Assembly (NCBI RefSeq): GCF_014196345.1
Contig: NZ_JACIDN010000008.1
Coordinates: forward strand, 124,001 to 188,000
Length of the DNA stretch: 64,000 nucleotides
Source of the DNA: Methylobacterium brachythecii
GTDB lineage: Bacteria > Pseudomonadota > Alphaproteobacteria > Rhizobiales > Beijerinckiaceae
Direction: 5' to 3'
A model generated the notes under the pieces. That model was not told the origin of the DNA and did not search any database. It saw nothing but the letters and a program-made list of their open reading frames with translations. Positions 24,409 through 33,176 of this stretch are shown piece by piece; position 1 is the first letter of the stretch; every line of letters begins with the position of its first letter. Position numbers and translations under genes: made by a program.

Positions 24409-26568
24409 CTACCGTCCGCCCTTCTCCATCAGCGCGGCGCGGGCGCGGGCGGCGTCGATGTAGCGGCCGATCATGTCTGCGTAGGCTTGCGCCTTCAGAC
24501 CGCGCGCGCCCATCGTGTTGAGGCTGAGGATGCGCCTGCGCCGGTCGAGGCTCGCCCGCAGGCGGGCTGCGGGCACCGGCAGGGGTGCCTCGTCGAGCAG
24601 CTTCAGGGCGAGCGTCAGACTGCGCCCGGCCGTCACGCGATAGGCCTCGATATCCGTCCAGGCGACGGGATCGCGCAGGTAGGGAGACGCGAAGCCGTCC
24701 GGCGTCAGGGTCAGGAACGGCGAGGTGCTCCGGCGCAGCATCCACCAGCCATACAGCGCCGCAAGCACGATGATGGCCGCGAGGACGGCCAGGATGATCG
24801 CCTGCGCGTTCGGGTCGTGACCGATTCCGATCTGCCGGGCGAAGAGCACGATGCAGGCCCCGAAGGCGGCCATGATCACGATCAGCGCGCCCATGGTCCA
24901 GGCGATGACGCGCCCGTTCTCGTGGAGTTGCGTCGTCTCCGTCGAGATCGCTGCGGCCGTCTCCTTCAGGAACGCGGTCTCGGCCGCGAGATGGCGCTCG
25001 GCGTTGACGAGGAACGCGGAGCTGAGCTGTCGGCACAGGCGCGGCCAGTCGGCGAAGAACGAGACCGGCAGATCTCGCTCGGCCTGCCCTGGCTGGCGGG
25101 AGGCATGGGCCAGCAAGGTGCCGTCGACCGTGACGCCGAGCGCCTCGATGCGCATCCGGTCGGGCGGATGGCTGTCGGTGGGGTGCGGCTGCCGGTCGTC
25201 GAGATGGGCACTCGCCTCGCCGAATCCGCGCGCATCGGCGAGCCGGCCGATTTCGGCGACGATGTCGGGATGGGCCTGCGCCGCGCCCTCGAAGGCCTGC
25301 TGGAGCCCGGCGCCGATGACCGGAGCGACGACGCTCGTGCGCAGCAGCGCGCTCGCCGCGGCATCCACCCCCGGAACGGTCGCTCCGAGCCGGTCCGCCT
25401 CCAGCTCGCGCAGACGGCTCCACCGGCCGACCGCCGCATCGAAGGTCTCGAGCGCATGGAAGCCGAGCCTTACCGCGGGGAACAGGATGAAGGTGTCGGT
25501 CTTGTCGCGCTGCAGAGCCATCATGGCCCGGCGCAGCCCCCTGTAGATCGGCGAGAAGCGGCGGCTGTAGACCGTGTCCTGTCCGGAGAAATGCGCGAGC
25601 TCGTGCCCGATGATGGCAGCGAATTCCCGGCCATCCAGCAACCCGAAAAACGGCGCCGGCAGGTAGAGGGTCCGGCCTTCGAGCAACCTGTCCTCCGGCA
25701 GCAGGCGAACGGGCGCCTCGGTCACGAAGAATCCCTCGGTGAGCCCGACGGCGATGACGTCGGGAGCAAGACTGTCCTGTCGGCGCGCCAGCTCCCGCAC
25801 GAAACGCCAGAGGCCCGGCGCCTCGGCTTGGGTGACCAGGCGACCGTTCACGTCGATCGGATCGGGCGTCTGCAGCGCGAAGACTTGCCGCAGACCACGC
25901 ACGGCGAGCAGGGCACCATAGGCCGCGATGCCGGCGAGGATGATGCCGGCGCCGGCGAGCTTGATGGCGTTGCCGGACAGGTGGTCCATGAACCACAGGC
26001 CCGAGGCCTCGAACGCCGTCGCCGCGAGGGCGCAGACGGCCAGGCCGAGCAGCTGGAAACCGAGCAGGAAAGGCAGCAGGCCGCGGATGGCGGCGAAGCC
26101 CCAAACCAGCCAGTCGCGTGATCGCCGGGCCGCGATCCCCGCGCAGGTGCTCAGCACCAGACCGACGAGCCCCGCGACGAGCGCCAGTGCGGCACCGAGA
26201 ACGACCGCCCAGGCCATTGCCGGCCGCGCCCGCGCGATGGCCTCGTCCCGATTCACGGACGGCAGGGCCTCCTCGAAGCGTTTGAGATCGAGCCGGGCCG
26301 AGAGCATCGGCGCATCGACGAAACCGGGTCTGGAGCCCGGCTTCGGCGCTGCGGCCTGCCTCGCCCGCTCGATGGCGGTCGGCAGCGTGGCCTTCAATTG
26401 GGAATATTCGGACGCGGTCTCGGCGCCGCGCTGCTGCTCCCACAGCCCCAATCCGATGAGGCAGAGCGGCAGGAGGACGACCCAGGCGATCAGGCCGAGG
26501 GCAGGAGGATATCCGCGACGGCGATGGCCCGCTTCGGCATTGGCCTGCATCCGATCTCCCTTCGCCAT
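24409..26568 (-). CDS. M48 family membrane metallopeptidase
   Basis: Inner-membrane zinc protease of 719 residues. One N-terminal helix (LGLIAWVVLLPLCLIGLGLW) and four more up to about residue 230 precede the catalytic domain. The zinc motif HELAH is at residues 322-326 in AAIIGHELAHFSGQDT, and a Glu ligand is expected downstream near LRELEADRLG (about 385). Two further helices lie near 580-620. The family includes HtpX and Ste24 proteases in membrane protein quality control; the specific target is unknown. It reads in the same direction as obgE but starts 143 bp after it. Confidence 0.88.
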   Translation of the reverse strand: MAKGDRMQANAEAGHRRRGYPPALGLIAWVVLLPLCLIGLGLWEQQRGAETASEYSQLKATLPTAIERARQAAAPKPGSRPGFVDAPMLSARLDLKRFEEALPSVNRDEAIARARPAMAWAVVLGAALALVAGLVGLVLSTCAGIAARRSRDWLVWGFAAIRGLLPFLLGFQLLGLAVCALAATAFEASGLWFMDHLSGNAIKLAGAGIILAGIAAYGALLAVRGLRQVFALQTPDPIDVNGRLVTQAEAPGLWRFVRELARRQDSLAPDVIAVGLTEGFFVTEAPVRLLPEDRLLEGRTLYLPAPFFGLLDGREFAAIIGHELAHFSGQDTVYSRRFSPIYRGLRRAMMALQRDKTDTFILFPAVRLGFHALETFDAAVGRWSRLRELEADRLGATVPGVDAAASALLRTSVVAPVIGAGLQQAFEGAAQAHPDIVAEIGRLADARGFGEASAHLDDRQPHPTDSHPPDRMRIEALGVTVDGTLLAHASRQPGQAERDLPVSFFADWPRLCRQLSSAFLVNAERHLAAETAFLKETAAAISTETTQLHENGRVIAWTMGALIVIMAAFGACIVLFARQIGIGHDPNAQAIILAVLAAIIVLAALYGWWMLRRSTSPFLTLTPDGFASPYLRDPVAWTDIEAYRVTAGRSLTLALKLLDEAPLPVPAARLRASLDRRRRILSLNTMGARGLKAQAYADMIGRYIDAARARAALMEKGGR

Positions 26569-26711
26569 CCGTCCGCCCGATCCGCGTGCCGCGGATCGCC
26601 GGCAGATCCGGACGGCGCACGAAGCGTCATCGCCGGTTGTTCGGGCGGATCGGGAAAGTCAATCGCGCCAGCGATCACGTTAGACGGAGCGAGACCGCAA
26701 GACTGCTCGTG

Positions 26712-27746
26712 TCAGGGCTGCCAAGCCGGGGCCGGCGCCGCCTCTTCCTGTTCCGCGATATCCGTGCCGATCGCGGCCTGGATTGCCCGAAGAGCCTCCG
26801 GCACGCCCTGGCCCGAAACCGAGGAGAGCACCAGCGGCGTGCACTTGGCCGCGCGCTTCAGCCGGTCCTTCTGCTTCTTGAGCGTCTCGGGATCGAGGGC
26901 ATCGGCCTTCGAGAGCGCGACGATCTCGGGCTTGTCGGCCAGGCCGTGGCCATAGGCTTCGATCTCGCCGCGGACCATCTTGTAGGCCTTGCCGGCATGC
27001 TCGGACGTACCCTCGACGAGGTGCAGCAGCACGCGGCAGCGCTCGACATGCGCCAGGAACCGGTCGCCGAGCCCGACGCCCTCATGCGCGCCCTCGATCA
27101 GTCCCGGAATATCGGCGAGCACGAATTCACGCTCGTCGGAACGCACCACACCGAGGCCCGGATGGAGCGTGGTGAAGGGGTAGTCGGCGATCTTGGGCTT
27201 GGCGGCGGTGACGCTGGCCAGAAAGGTCGACTTGCCGGCATTGGGCAGACCGACAAGGCCGGCATCGGCGATGAGCTTGAGGCGCAGCCAGATCCACATC
27301 TCCGTGCCTTCGAGGCCCGGATTGGCGTGCTTTGGCGCGCGGTTGGTCGAGGTCGTGAAATAGGCGTTGCCGAAGCCGCCATTGCCGCCCTTGGCGAGGC
27401 GCACCTTCTGGCCGACTTCAGTCAGGTCGGCGATCAAGGTCTCGCCGTCCTCGGCAATGATCTGCGTGCCCTCGGGCACCTTGAGCAGCACGTCGTCGCC
27501 CTTGGCTCCATGGCAGTTCGAGCCCATGCCGTGCTCGCCCTTCTTGGCCTTGAAGTGCTGCTGGTAGCGGTAGTCGATCAGGGTATTGAGCCCCTGCACG
27601 CATTCCACCCAGACATCGCCGCCACGGCCGCCGTCGCCGCCGTTCGGGCCGCCGAATTCGATGAACTTTTCGCGGCGGAACGCGACGCAGCCGCGCCCGC
27701 CGTCGCCGGAGCGGACATAGACCTTGGCTTCGTCGAGGAATTTCAC
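26712..27746 (-). CDS. obgE: Obg family GTPase
   Basis: Ribosome-associated GTPase (344 residues) needed for 50S maturation and growth control. The Gly-rich Obg domain fills residues 1-158 (VRSGDGGRGCVAFRREKFIE, GGDGGRGGDVWVE). The G domain follows with GLPNAGKSTFL (P-loop), DIPGLIEGAHEG (G3) and ALSKADAL (G4). It is the last gene of the rplU-rpmA-GNAT-hypothetical-obgE run; rplU-rpmA-obgE is a widely conserved operon. Confidence 0.97.
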   Translation of the reverse strand: MKFLDEAKVYVRSGDGGRGCVAFRREKFIEFGGPNGGDGGRGGDVWVECVQGLNTLIDYRYQQHFKAKKGEHGMGSNCHGAKGDDVLLKVPEGTQIIAEDGETLIADLTEVGQKVRLAKGGNGGFGNAYFTTSTNRAPKHANPGLEGTEMWIWLRLKLIADAGLVGLPNAGKSTFLASVTAAKPKIADYPFTTLHPGLGVVRSDEREFVLADIPGLIEGAHEGVGLGDRFLAHVERCRVLLHLVEGTSEHAGKAYKMVRGEIEAYGHGLADKPEIVALSKADALDPETLKKQKDRLKRAAKCTPLVLSSVSGQGVPEALRAIQAAIGTDIAEQEEAAPAPAWQP

Positions 27747-27758
27747 GGCTGTCTCGTT

Positions 27759-28250
27759 TCAGGCTGCGCTGTGGCGGCATTTGCCGCCGAGGTTACGGTA
27801 GCGCACGCTGCGCAGGCCCGCCTCAAACCAGTTCGAGCCGGGCTTCTTCGGATCATACTCGTAGAGATTGATCTGCATGGAATCGTCCGGCGAATGCAGG
27901 ATGGCCGGACTCTCCCCGCCATTGAACGACCATTGCGGGCGAGGCGCGGCCGGCCCACCGAAATCGTCGGTGGTGCCGTCCTGCTCGCGCTGGAAGATCT
28001 GCGAATAATCCGGCTTCGCCGCATCTCCATCGATCGTGAAGTAGAAGCCGACCAGTGGCGTGCGGTCGGCGAAGTTCGTGAACTCGCAATAAAGCGTCGG
28101 GACCGCAGCCTTCGCTGCAGCCTCGGATTTGGCGGTCTCCGCGCGATCGCCCTGGTTCGGCTGGTCACGATGCGGGCGCAGCGCGAACGTCGTCGCCACG
28201 ATGGCCGCGATGGCCGCCGTCCCGATCACCGTGAGCCCGCGCCGCTTCAT
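27759..28250 (-). CDS. Hypothetical exported protein in the rpmA-obgE operon
   Basis: A 163-residue protein with an N-terminal signal or anchor (KRRGLTVIGTAAIAAIVATT). The mature domain includes LYCEFTNFADRTPLVGFYFT, IFQREQDGTTDDFGG and INLYEYDPKK, probably a small beta-sandwich. The ATG lies 4 bp after the GNAT stop codon, and obgE follows after 12 bp, so it is co-transcribed. I do not recognise the family. Confidence 0.7.
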   Translation of the reverse strand: MKRRGLTVIGTAAIAAIVATTFALRPHRDQPNQGDRAETAKSEAAAKAAVPTLYCEFTNFADRTPLVGFYFTIDGDAAKPDYSQIFQREQDGTTDDFGGPAAPRPQWSFNGGESPAILHSPDDSMQINLYEYDPKKPGSNWFEAGLRSVRYRNLGGKCRHSAA

Positions 28251-28254
28251 TCGA

Positions 28255-28836
28255 TCACCCGTCGCTCCGATTGGCCGACCACTCGGCGCGCTTGAGCCGA
28301 AACACATCGACCTCGCGCTCGCCGCCGCGCGCGGGAAAGGCGTGTCGCTCCGAACCCTGCCGCACGAACCCGCATTTCTCCAGTACCCGGCGCGAGCCGC
28401 CGTTCTCGGTCATCGCCGACGAGCACAGCACATCGCCGCCCGCATAGGCGAAATAGGCATCCACCATCGTCGCGGCCGCCTCGCTCATCAGGCCCGCACC
28501 CCAATGGGGCATGCCGAGCCAATAGCCGAGATGCGCACCCGGTCCCGCCGGATGGGGACCGATCGAGACCACGCCGATCAGGGTGGCGGGAGCCGAGCGA
28601 AGCGCCAGCGCCATCACGAGCCCCTCTCCCTCCGCATTGCCGCGCCGCGCATCGATGACGAAGGCGTCGGTGCCGACGGGATCGATCGGGTGCGGGATCT
28701 GCGAGGTCATCTCGGCGACCGCGCGCTCACCGGCGAGCCGTACGATCGCCTCGGCGTCGCGGGCCTGCGGCCAGCGCAGCCAGAGCCGGCGGGTCTCGAT
28801 GCGGAAGACGTCGTCTCGGGTCAGATCGGGGAACAT
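28255..28836 (-). CDS. GNAT family N-acetyltransferase
   Basis: A 193-residue RimJ/RimL-like acetyltransferase: IETRRLWLRWPQARDAEAIV at the start, the acetyl-CoA loop region HLGYWLGMPHWGAGLMSEAA, and NGGSRRVLEKCGFVRQG at the end. I chose the ATG at 28836 because GAGGAGAGG lies just upstream. It sits between rpmA and the hypothetical gene in the ribosomal operon, as in other Hyphomicrobiales. The target is unknown; ribosomal protein acetylation is a guess from the family. Confidence 0.88.
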   Translation of the reverse strand: MFPDLTRDDVFRIETRRLWLRWPQARDAEAIVRLAGERAVAEMTSQIPHPIDPVGTDAFVIDARRGNAEGEGLVMALALRSAPATLIGVVSIGPHPAGPGAHLGYWLGMPHWGAGLMSEAAATMVDAYFAYAGGDVLCSSAMTENGGSRRVLEKCGFVRQGSERHAFPARGGEREVDVFRLKRAEWSANRSDG

Positions 28837-29004
28837 CGCGTCCTCTCCTCGGGCGCCTCCTCGCGGAGCACGACCCCCTGGAATGACGAAGGGGAGGATG
28901 GTGCCCATCCTCCCCGGCGTTCCGATCTGCGCGTCTCGCGTGCTGCGCCGGTCCGCCGGTTCGGTGTGGGACACCGGCGGGACGCGCTGTCGAGGCGTCC
29001 GCCG

Positions 29005-29271
29005 TTACTCTGCGGCTTCTTGTACCGGTACCACGGCCACGAAGGCGCGGCCGCGTTTCGTCTGGAAGTCCACGCGGCCGTCGACGAGGGCGAAGAGCGT
29101 GTGGTCCTTGCCGATGCCGACATTGGTACCGGGATGCCACTTCGTGCCGCGCTGGCGCACGATGATGTTGCCGGCGATCACGGCTTCGGAGCCGAACTTC
29201 TTGACGCCAAGGCGCTGGCCGGCGGAGTCGCGGCCGTTGCGGGACGAGCCGCCTGCTTTTTTGTGAGCCAT
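29005..29271 (-). CDS. rpmA: 50S ribosomal protein L27
   Basis: An 88-residue ribosomal protein. MAHKKAGGSSRNGRDSAGQR is the diagnostic start, followed by IIVRQRGTKWHPG and GKDHTLFALVDG. The N-terminal tail reaches the peptidyl transferase centre. It follows rplU by 42 bp in the usual order. Confidence 0.98.
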   Translation of the reverse strand: MAHKKAGGSSRNGRDSAGQRLGVKKFGSEAVIAGNIIVRQRGTKWHPGTNVGIGKDHTLFALVDGRVDFQTKRGRAFVAVVPVQEAAE

Positions 29272-29313
29272 TGGGCTACTCCAGGATCTCTAAGGGTTCT
29301 GCGGGCGGACGGA

Positions 29314-29706
29314 TCAGGCTTCGGCGGAGGCGACCGCAGGGGTCTCTGCCTTCGCAGCCTTCGCCTTCTTCGGCGCGGACTTCGAAGACTTGCCGCCGGC
29401 GCTGATCTCGGTGATCCGCACGGTGGTGAAGTGCTGGCGGTGCCCGCGCTTGCGGCGCGAGTTCTGGCGGCGGCGCTTCTTGAAGGCGATGACCTTCTTG
29501 GTGCGGCCGTGATCGACGATCTCGCCGGTGACCGTGATGCCCTCGAGGAGCGGAGCACCGACCTGAATGGCGTCGCCATCCGTGAGCAGCAGGACCTCGC
29601 CGAAGGTCACGGCCGAACCGGCCTCACCCTCGATCGTGGCAACGGAAATGACGTCGTCGGCGGCAACGCGATATTGCTTGCCGCCCGTCTTGATGACTGC
29701 GAACAT
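29314..29706 (-). CDS. rplU: 50S ribosomal protein L21
   Basis: A 130-residue protein starting MFAVIKTGGKQYRVAADD, with IVDHGRTKKVIAFKKRRRQN and a KRGHRQHFTTVRI core. About 25 extra Ala/Lys-rich residues at the C-terminus are common in alphaproteobacteria. It is the first gene of the rplU-rpmA-obgE operon. Confidence 0.97.
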   Translation of the reverse strand: MFAVIKTGGKQYRVAADDVISVATIEGEAGSAVTFGEVLLLTDGDAIQVGAPLLEGITVTGEIVDHGRTKKVIAFKKRRRQNSRRKRGHRQHFTTVRITEISAGGKSSKSAPKKAKAAKAETPAVASAEA

Positions 29707-30184
29707 CGTTTGTCTCTCGTGTTCTCTGCCGGCCTCCCGCACCGCAAAGCGCATGGGCCGTCTTCTTGTTCAGGTCATCCGCGCCGTGATCGGCGCGAAC
29801 GCGAAACGCGCGGACTTCGTCGAGGAAGCCGCGCGTTGTGCAGGCCGATAGTGGCTTGGCCAGCGGATGTCAATGAACGGCGCGCCTGGGGCAGCCTACG
29901 GGCGCGAGTTTCCGCAGAGCTAGTCGATCTGCGCGTTCCTGTCGGCCTCGTCCCGCGGGTGGGCCACGTGACCGATCTGCCCAAAGAAGAGATTCTTGTT
30001 CCCAGGCAGATCGCCATCTCTCTTCTCAAGATATGCGATTCGCCGCAACAGATTAGTTCGGCGATACATGGTTAATGATATTAGGAACTCGCTATTATTT
30101 TATTGAAAGCGATTGTTAACATCTTGAGATCAACAGTGTGAGGCGCCCCATCCCTCCTCCTCACGGGGCTTAACGGCCGCCTTG
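29707..30184. other. Intergenic region between rplU and the tad cluster
   Basis: About 480 bp between divergent genes. The rplU side is GC-rich with several potential hairpins. From about 30040 to 30130 the sequence turns AT-rich (TATTATTTTATTG and TTAAC motifs), probably the promoter region of the tad genes. I saw no convincing gene. Confidence 0.5.
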
Positions 30185-30787
30185 ATGCGACACCTCGCCC
30201 TGTCTCGCGCGATCTGCGGGCGCCTCCAGCGCTTCCGATCAGCCTCGTCCGGCGCGACCGCCGTCGAGTTCGCCCTGGTCAGCATCCCCTTCTTCGGCAT
30301 GCTGGCTGCCATCATCCAATGGGGCTTCATCATCTGGGCCCAGATGAATCTCGACACGGTAGTCGAGAACGCCACCCGGAGCCTGTTCACCGGCAGCTTT
30401 CAGACGGCCAATCCCGGCGTCATAGACCCGGCAACGGCCCTCGCGAAGCTGAAGAGCTCGCTCTGCGGGTCAGGCGCAACGGCCACCCCGACGCTCTTCA
30501 GCTGCGGCAGCATCAAGATCAACGTCGCGCCGTCGACGAACTTCAGCAGCGGCTCCTATGCCAATGCCTACAATTCCTCGACGAAGACGATCGACCCGAA
30601 CTTCGAGGGCTACACCTGCGCGAAGCCGCGCCAGATCGTCGTGGTAACGGCCGCGGTGACCGTGCCGGTATTCTTCGGAAAACTCCTGCCGGGGCTGACC
30701 GGCATGGCGGACGGCTCATACCTGCTGCGCTCGACCAACGTGTTCCGCACCGAGCCCTACTCGACCTCGAGCAACGGGGCCTGCTGA
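30185..30787 (+). CDS. TadE family pilus-assembly protein
   Basis: A 200-residue pseudopilin-like protein. The TadE signature SGATAVEFALVSIPFFGMLA (residues about 23-42) starts the single transmembrane helix, with the Glu typical of prepilin-like processing. The remaining periplasmic part is Ser/Thr/Asn-rich with a few Cys (SSLCGSG, LFSCGS). It is the first of three consecutive Tad genes and is preceded by an AT-rich promoter region. Confidence 0.88.
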   Translation: MRHLALSRAICGRLQRFRSASSGATAVEFALVSIPFFGMLAAIIQWGFIIWAQMNLDTVVENATRSLFTGSFQTANPGVIDPATALAKLKSSLCGSGATATPTLFSCGSIKINVAPSTNFSSGSYANAYNSSTKTIDPNFEGYTCAKPRQIVVVTAAVTVPVFFGKLLPGLTGMADGSYLLRSTNVFRTEPYSTSSNGAC

Positions 30788-30795
30788 GAACAGCC

Positions 30796-31428
30796 ATGGA
30801 CCGCACAGCCCTCCCTCACCTCCGGTCGAAGTTCTGCCGCGATGCGACCGGTGTGTCGGCGGTCGAATTCGCCCTGATCCTGCCTCTGATGCTGGCACTG
30901 TTCATCGGCGGCTCCGAACTGGCGCGCGCCATCGACAATTCGCGCAAGGTCACACTCGTTTCCCGAGTTCTCGCCGACCTCACGTCGCAGGGCGATACCG
31001 TTAATCCCATGGCGGCAGCGACGATGCAGGACATCCTGTCGTCGGCCTCACTGGTTCTCGCGCCGTATAACAGCAACAGCACCAGCATCGTCATCAGCGC
31101 CGTCGGCGTCTACGCGACGAATCTGACCCGCCCCTACATCTGCTCGAGCACGACCCTCAACGGCGTCGCACGAACGGCCAAAGCCAACGCGACAGACATC
31201 ACGGTGCCGCCGACCTTCCAGCTCCCGGGCATGCGCTACGTCCTGGCCGAGGTCAGCATGCCCTACCAGCCGATCTTCGGCTCCGCCGTCATGAAGACCT
31301 TTACCGGCGCTGCGGGCCTCACCTTCAAGGTCGGAATGCCGTGGCCGGTCCGCGCCGGCAAGGTCGTCAACAGCACCTACTCCGAAGTCATCTTGCCAAG
31401 CGGCGTCGCATGCCCCCTGACACCCTGA
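30796..31428 (+). CDS. TadE/TadG family pilus-assembly protein
   Basis: A 210-residue protein with the same architecture as its neighbour: GVSAVEFALILPLMLALFIG forms the processed N-terminal helix and a periplasmic domain follows. I chose the ATG at 30796, 8 bp after the previous stop; the longer open frame overlaps the first TadE gene. It is translated in an operon with both neighbours. Confidence 0.88.
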   Translation: MDRTALPHLRSKFCRDATGVSAVEFALILPLMLALFIGGSELARAIDNSRKVTLVSRVLADLTSQGDTVNPMAAATMQDILSSASLVLAPYNSNSTSIVISAVGVYATNLTRPYICSSTTLNGVARTAKANATDITVPPTFQLPGMRYVLAEVSMPYQPIFGSAVMKTFTGAAGLTFKVGMPWPVRAGKVVNSTYSEVILPSGVACPLTP

Positions 31429-31482
31429 GAACCCGCTCACCGCACTAATTCTTTCGCTGCACGAGCAGCACGGATACTCACC

Positions 31483-33132
31483 ATGCGCCTCGAAAATCTT
31501 CGCAAATTCTGGTCGAACCGCGAGGGCAACGTCGCGATCATTTTCGCCGTCGCCAGCATTCCGCTGATCGGCTTTGCCGGGGCTGCGGTGGATTACGGGA
31601 GCGCCACGCGCTTGAGGACCAAATTGCAGGCGGCCGCGGACGCCTCGGCGCTCATGCTGTGCCAGACGCCGTCTGCAACAACGGCCGTTCTCCTCAATCA
31701 GCAGGCCCAGCAGTCCATGTCGAGCTACATGGGCACCAGCGTCGGCCTCTCGGTCGACTCGCTGGTGATCACGAGTTCGCCGCGCAAGATCACCCTCTCG
31801 GCAAACGCGAAGTCGACCATGGCCTTCGGGAGATTCCTCGGCTGGACGAACATGTCGGTCGGGGCAAAGGCGCAGTGCGCGACCCCGCTGCCGAAGACCT
31901 TCGAGATCGCCCTCGTCCTCGACACGACGGGCTCGATGGCGAATTCGGGCGGCGGCGGATCGAAACTGTCGGCCGCACAGACCGCAGCGAACAACTTCAT
32001 CGACTACGTCAAAGGCAACGATGCCTTCGCCGCGGATACGCGGATCTCGATCGTTCCATTCGCCGCATCGGTGAATGTCGGGTCTGCCTACGCCGCCGCG
32101 AGCTGGGTCGATACGCTGGGCAAGTCCAGCTACCACTGGACCAACGTCGATAAAACGCAGGCTAAGGCCGCCGGCTTTACGAGCCGATTCAACATATTCA
32201 CCCAATTGGCGACGAAATATTCAGCTTGGGCTTGGGGCGGTTGCTTCGAAGGACTTCCGTATCCGTACAACACCCAGGACGGCACGCCGACCGGCGACGA
32301 TACTCTCTACGTGCCGATGTTCGCGCCGGACGAGCCCGGTAACGGCACGACCGGCACCGCGACATTCAGCGGGAATTACAGCTACAACAGCTACATCGAC
32401 GACAAGACGAGCGCCGGCAACTGCAACACCACTCCTTCGAGCTTCACGGCCGCGGAAAGCCGTGCCTGCAAATACGTCGCGGCCAGCGGAGCCTCGTATT
32501 CGACGAGTGCCGGCGTGGGCATTCCCAACGGACCGAACTTCCTCTGCACGAGCAAGCCGCTTCAGCGGCTGACAACCAACACTGCGACGCTGAAATCGCT
32601 TGTGAACTCGCTGACCGCCGTCGGCTCCACGAACATCCACGAGGGGTTCATGTGGGGTTGGCGCACGATCTCGCCGAAGAGTGTCTTCGCCGATGGAGCC
32701 TCCTACGACTCGACCACGACGAACAAGGTCATCATCCTGATGACGGACGGCGCCAATAGCTGGAACGACAACTCTTCGAGTTACAATAAGTCGCTGTATT
32801 TCCCGATGGGATATTTCGTCAACGCCGATGGCTCGACAGCGAATGGCCGTCTTCCCTCGGGATATCAGAACCTCGGCAACTCGACCGACGCGCGGAATGC
32901 ACTCGATCAATTGACCCTTCAAACCTGCAAGAACGCACAATCGACCGGCATCTCCATCTATACGATCGGCTTCAGCGTCAGCTCCGATCCGATCGACGCC
33001 CAGGGCAAGACCCTGCTCTCGAACTGCGCCTCGGCGCCAGGACAGGCCTACGTCGCCAATACCTCGGCAGACCTGATCCAAGCCTTCGACAACATCGCAA
33101 AAAGCATCGGAGCCCTGCGGCTCAGCCAGTAA
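31483..33132 (+). CDS. TadG-like pilus protein with von Willebrand factor A domain
   Basis: A 549-residue protein. REGNVAIIFAVASIPLIGFA is the TadE/TadG-type N-terminal helix, then LRTKLQAAADASALML typical of TadG. The vWA domain begins FEIALVLDTTGSMANSGG, a MIDAS-like DxTGS site, and includes VIILMTDGANSWND. Aromatic and Ser/Thr/Asn-rich inserts with several Cys follow. It probably sits at the cell surface as part of tight-adherence machinery. No tadA, tadB, rcpA or flp pilin gene lies within the window. Confidence 0.9.
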   Translation: MRLENLRKFWSNREGNVAIIFAVASIPLIGFAGAAVDYGSATRLRTKLQAAADASALMLCQTPSATTAVLLNQQAQQSMSSYMGTSVGLSVDSLVITSSPRKITLSANAKSTMAFGRFLGWTNMSVGAKAQCATPLPKTFEIALVLDTTGSMANSGGGGSKLSAAQTAANNFIDYVKGNDAFAADTRISIVPFAASVNVGSAYAAASWVDTLGKSSYHWTNVDKTQAKAAGFTSRFNIFTQLATKYSAWAWGGCFEGLPYPYNTQDGTPTGDDTLYVPMFAPDEPGNGTTGTATFSGNYSYNSYIDDKTSAGNCNTTPSSFTAAESRACKYVAASGASYSTSAGVGIPNGPNFLCTSKPLQRLTTNTATLKSLVNSLTAVGSTNIHEGFMWGWRTISPKSVFADGASYDSTTTNKVIILMTDGANSWNDNSSSYNKSLYFPMGYFVNADGSTANGRLPSGYQNLGNSTDARNALDQLTLQTCKNAQSTGISIYTIGFSVSSDPIDAQGKTLLSNCASAPGQAYVANTSADLIQAFDNIAKSIGALRLSQ

Positions 33133-33176
33133 GAGCCGCAGAGACCGCGCCGACAGCTACCCGCGCTGGCGAAACG

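Noticed and set aside
24487..26121. A 544-codon plus-strand open frame opposite the M48 protease
   Set aside because: It is antisense to a gene with an intact HELAH zinc motif. No family resemblance in the shadow frame.
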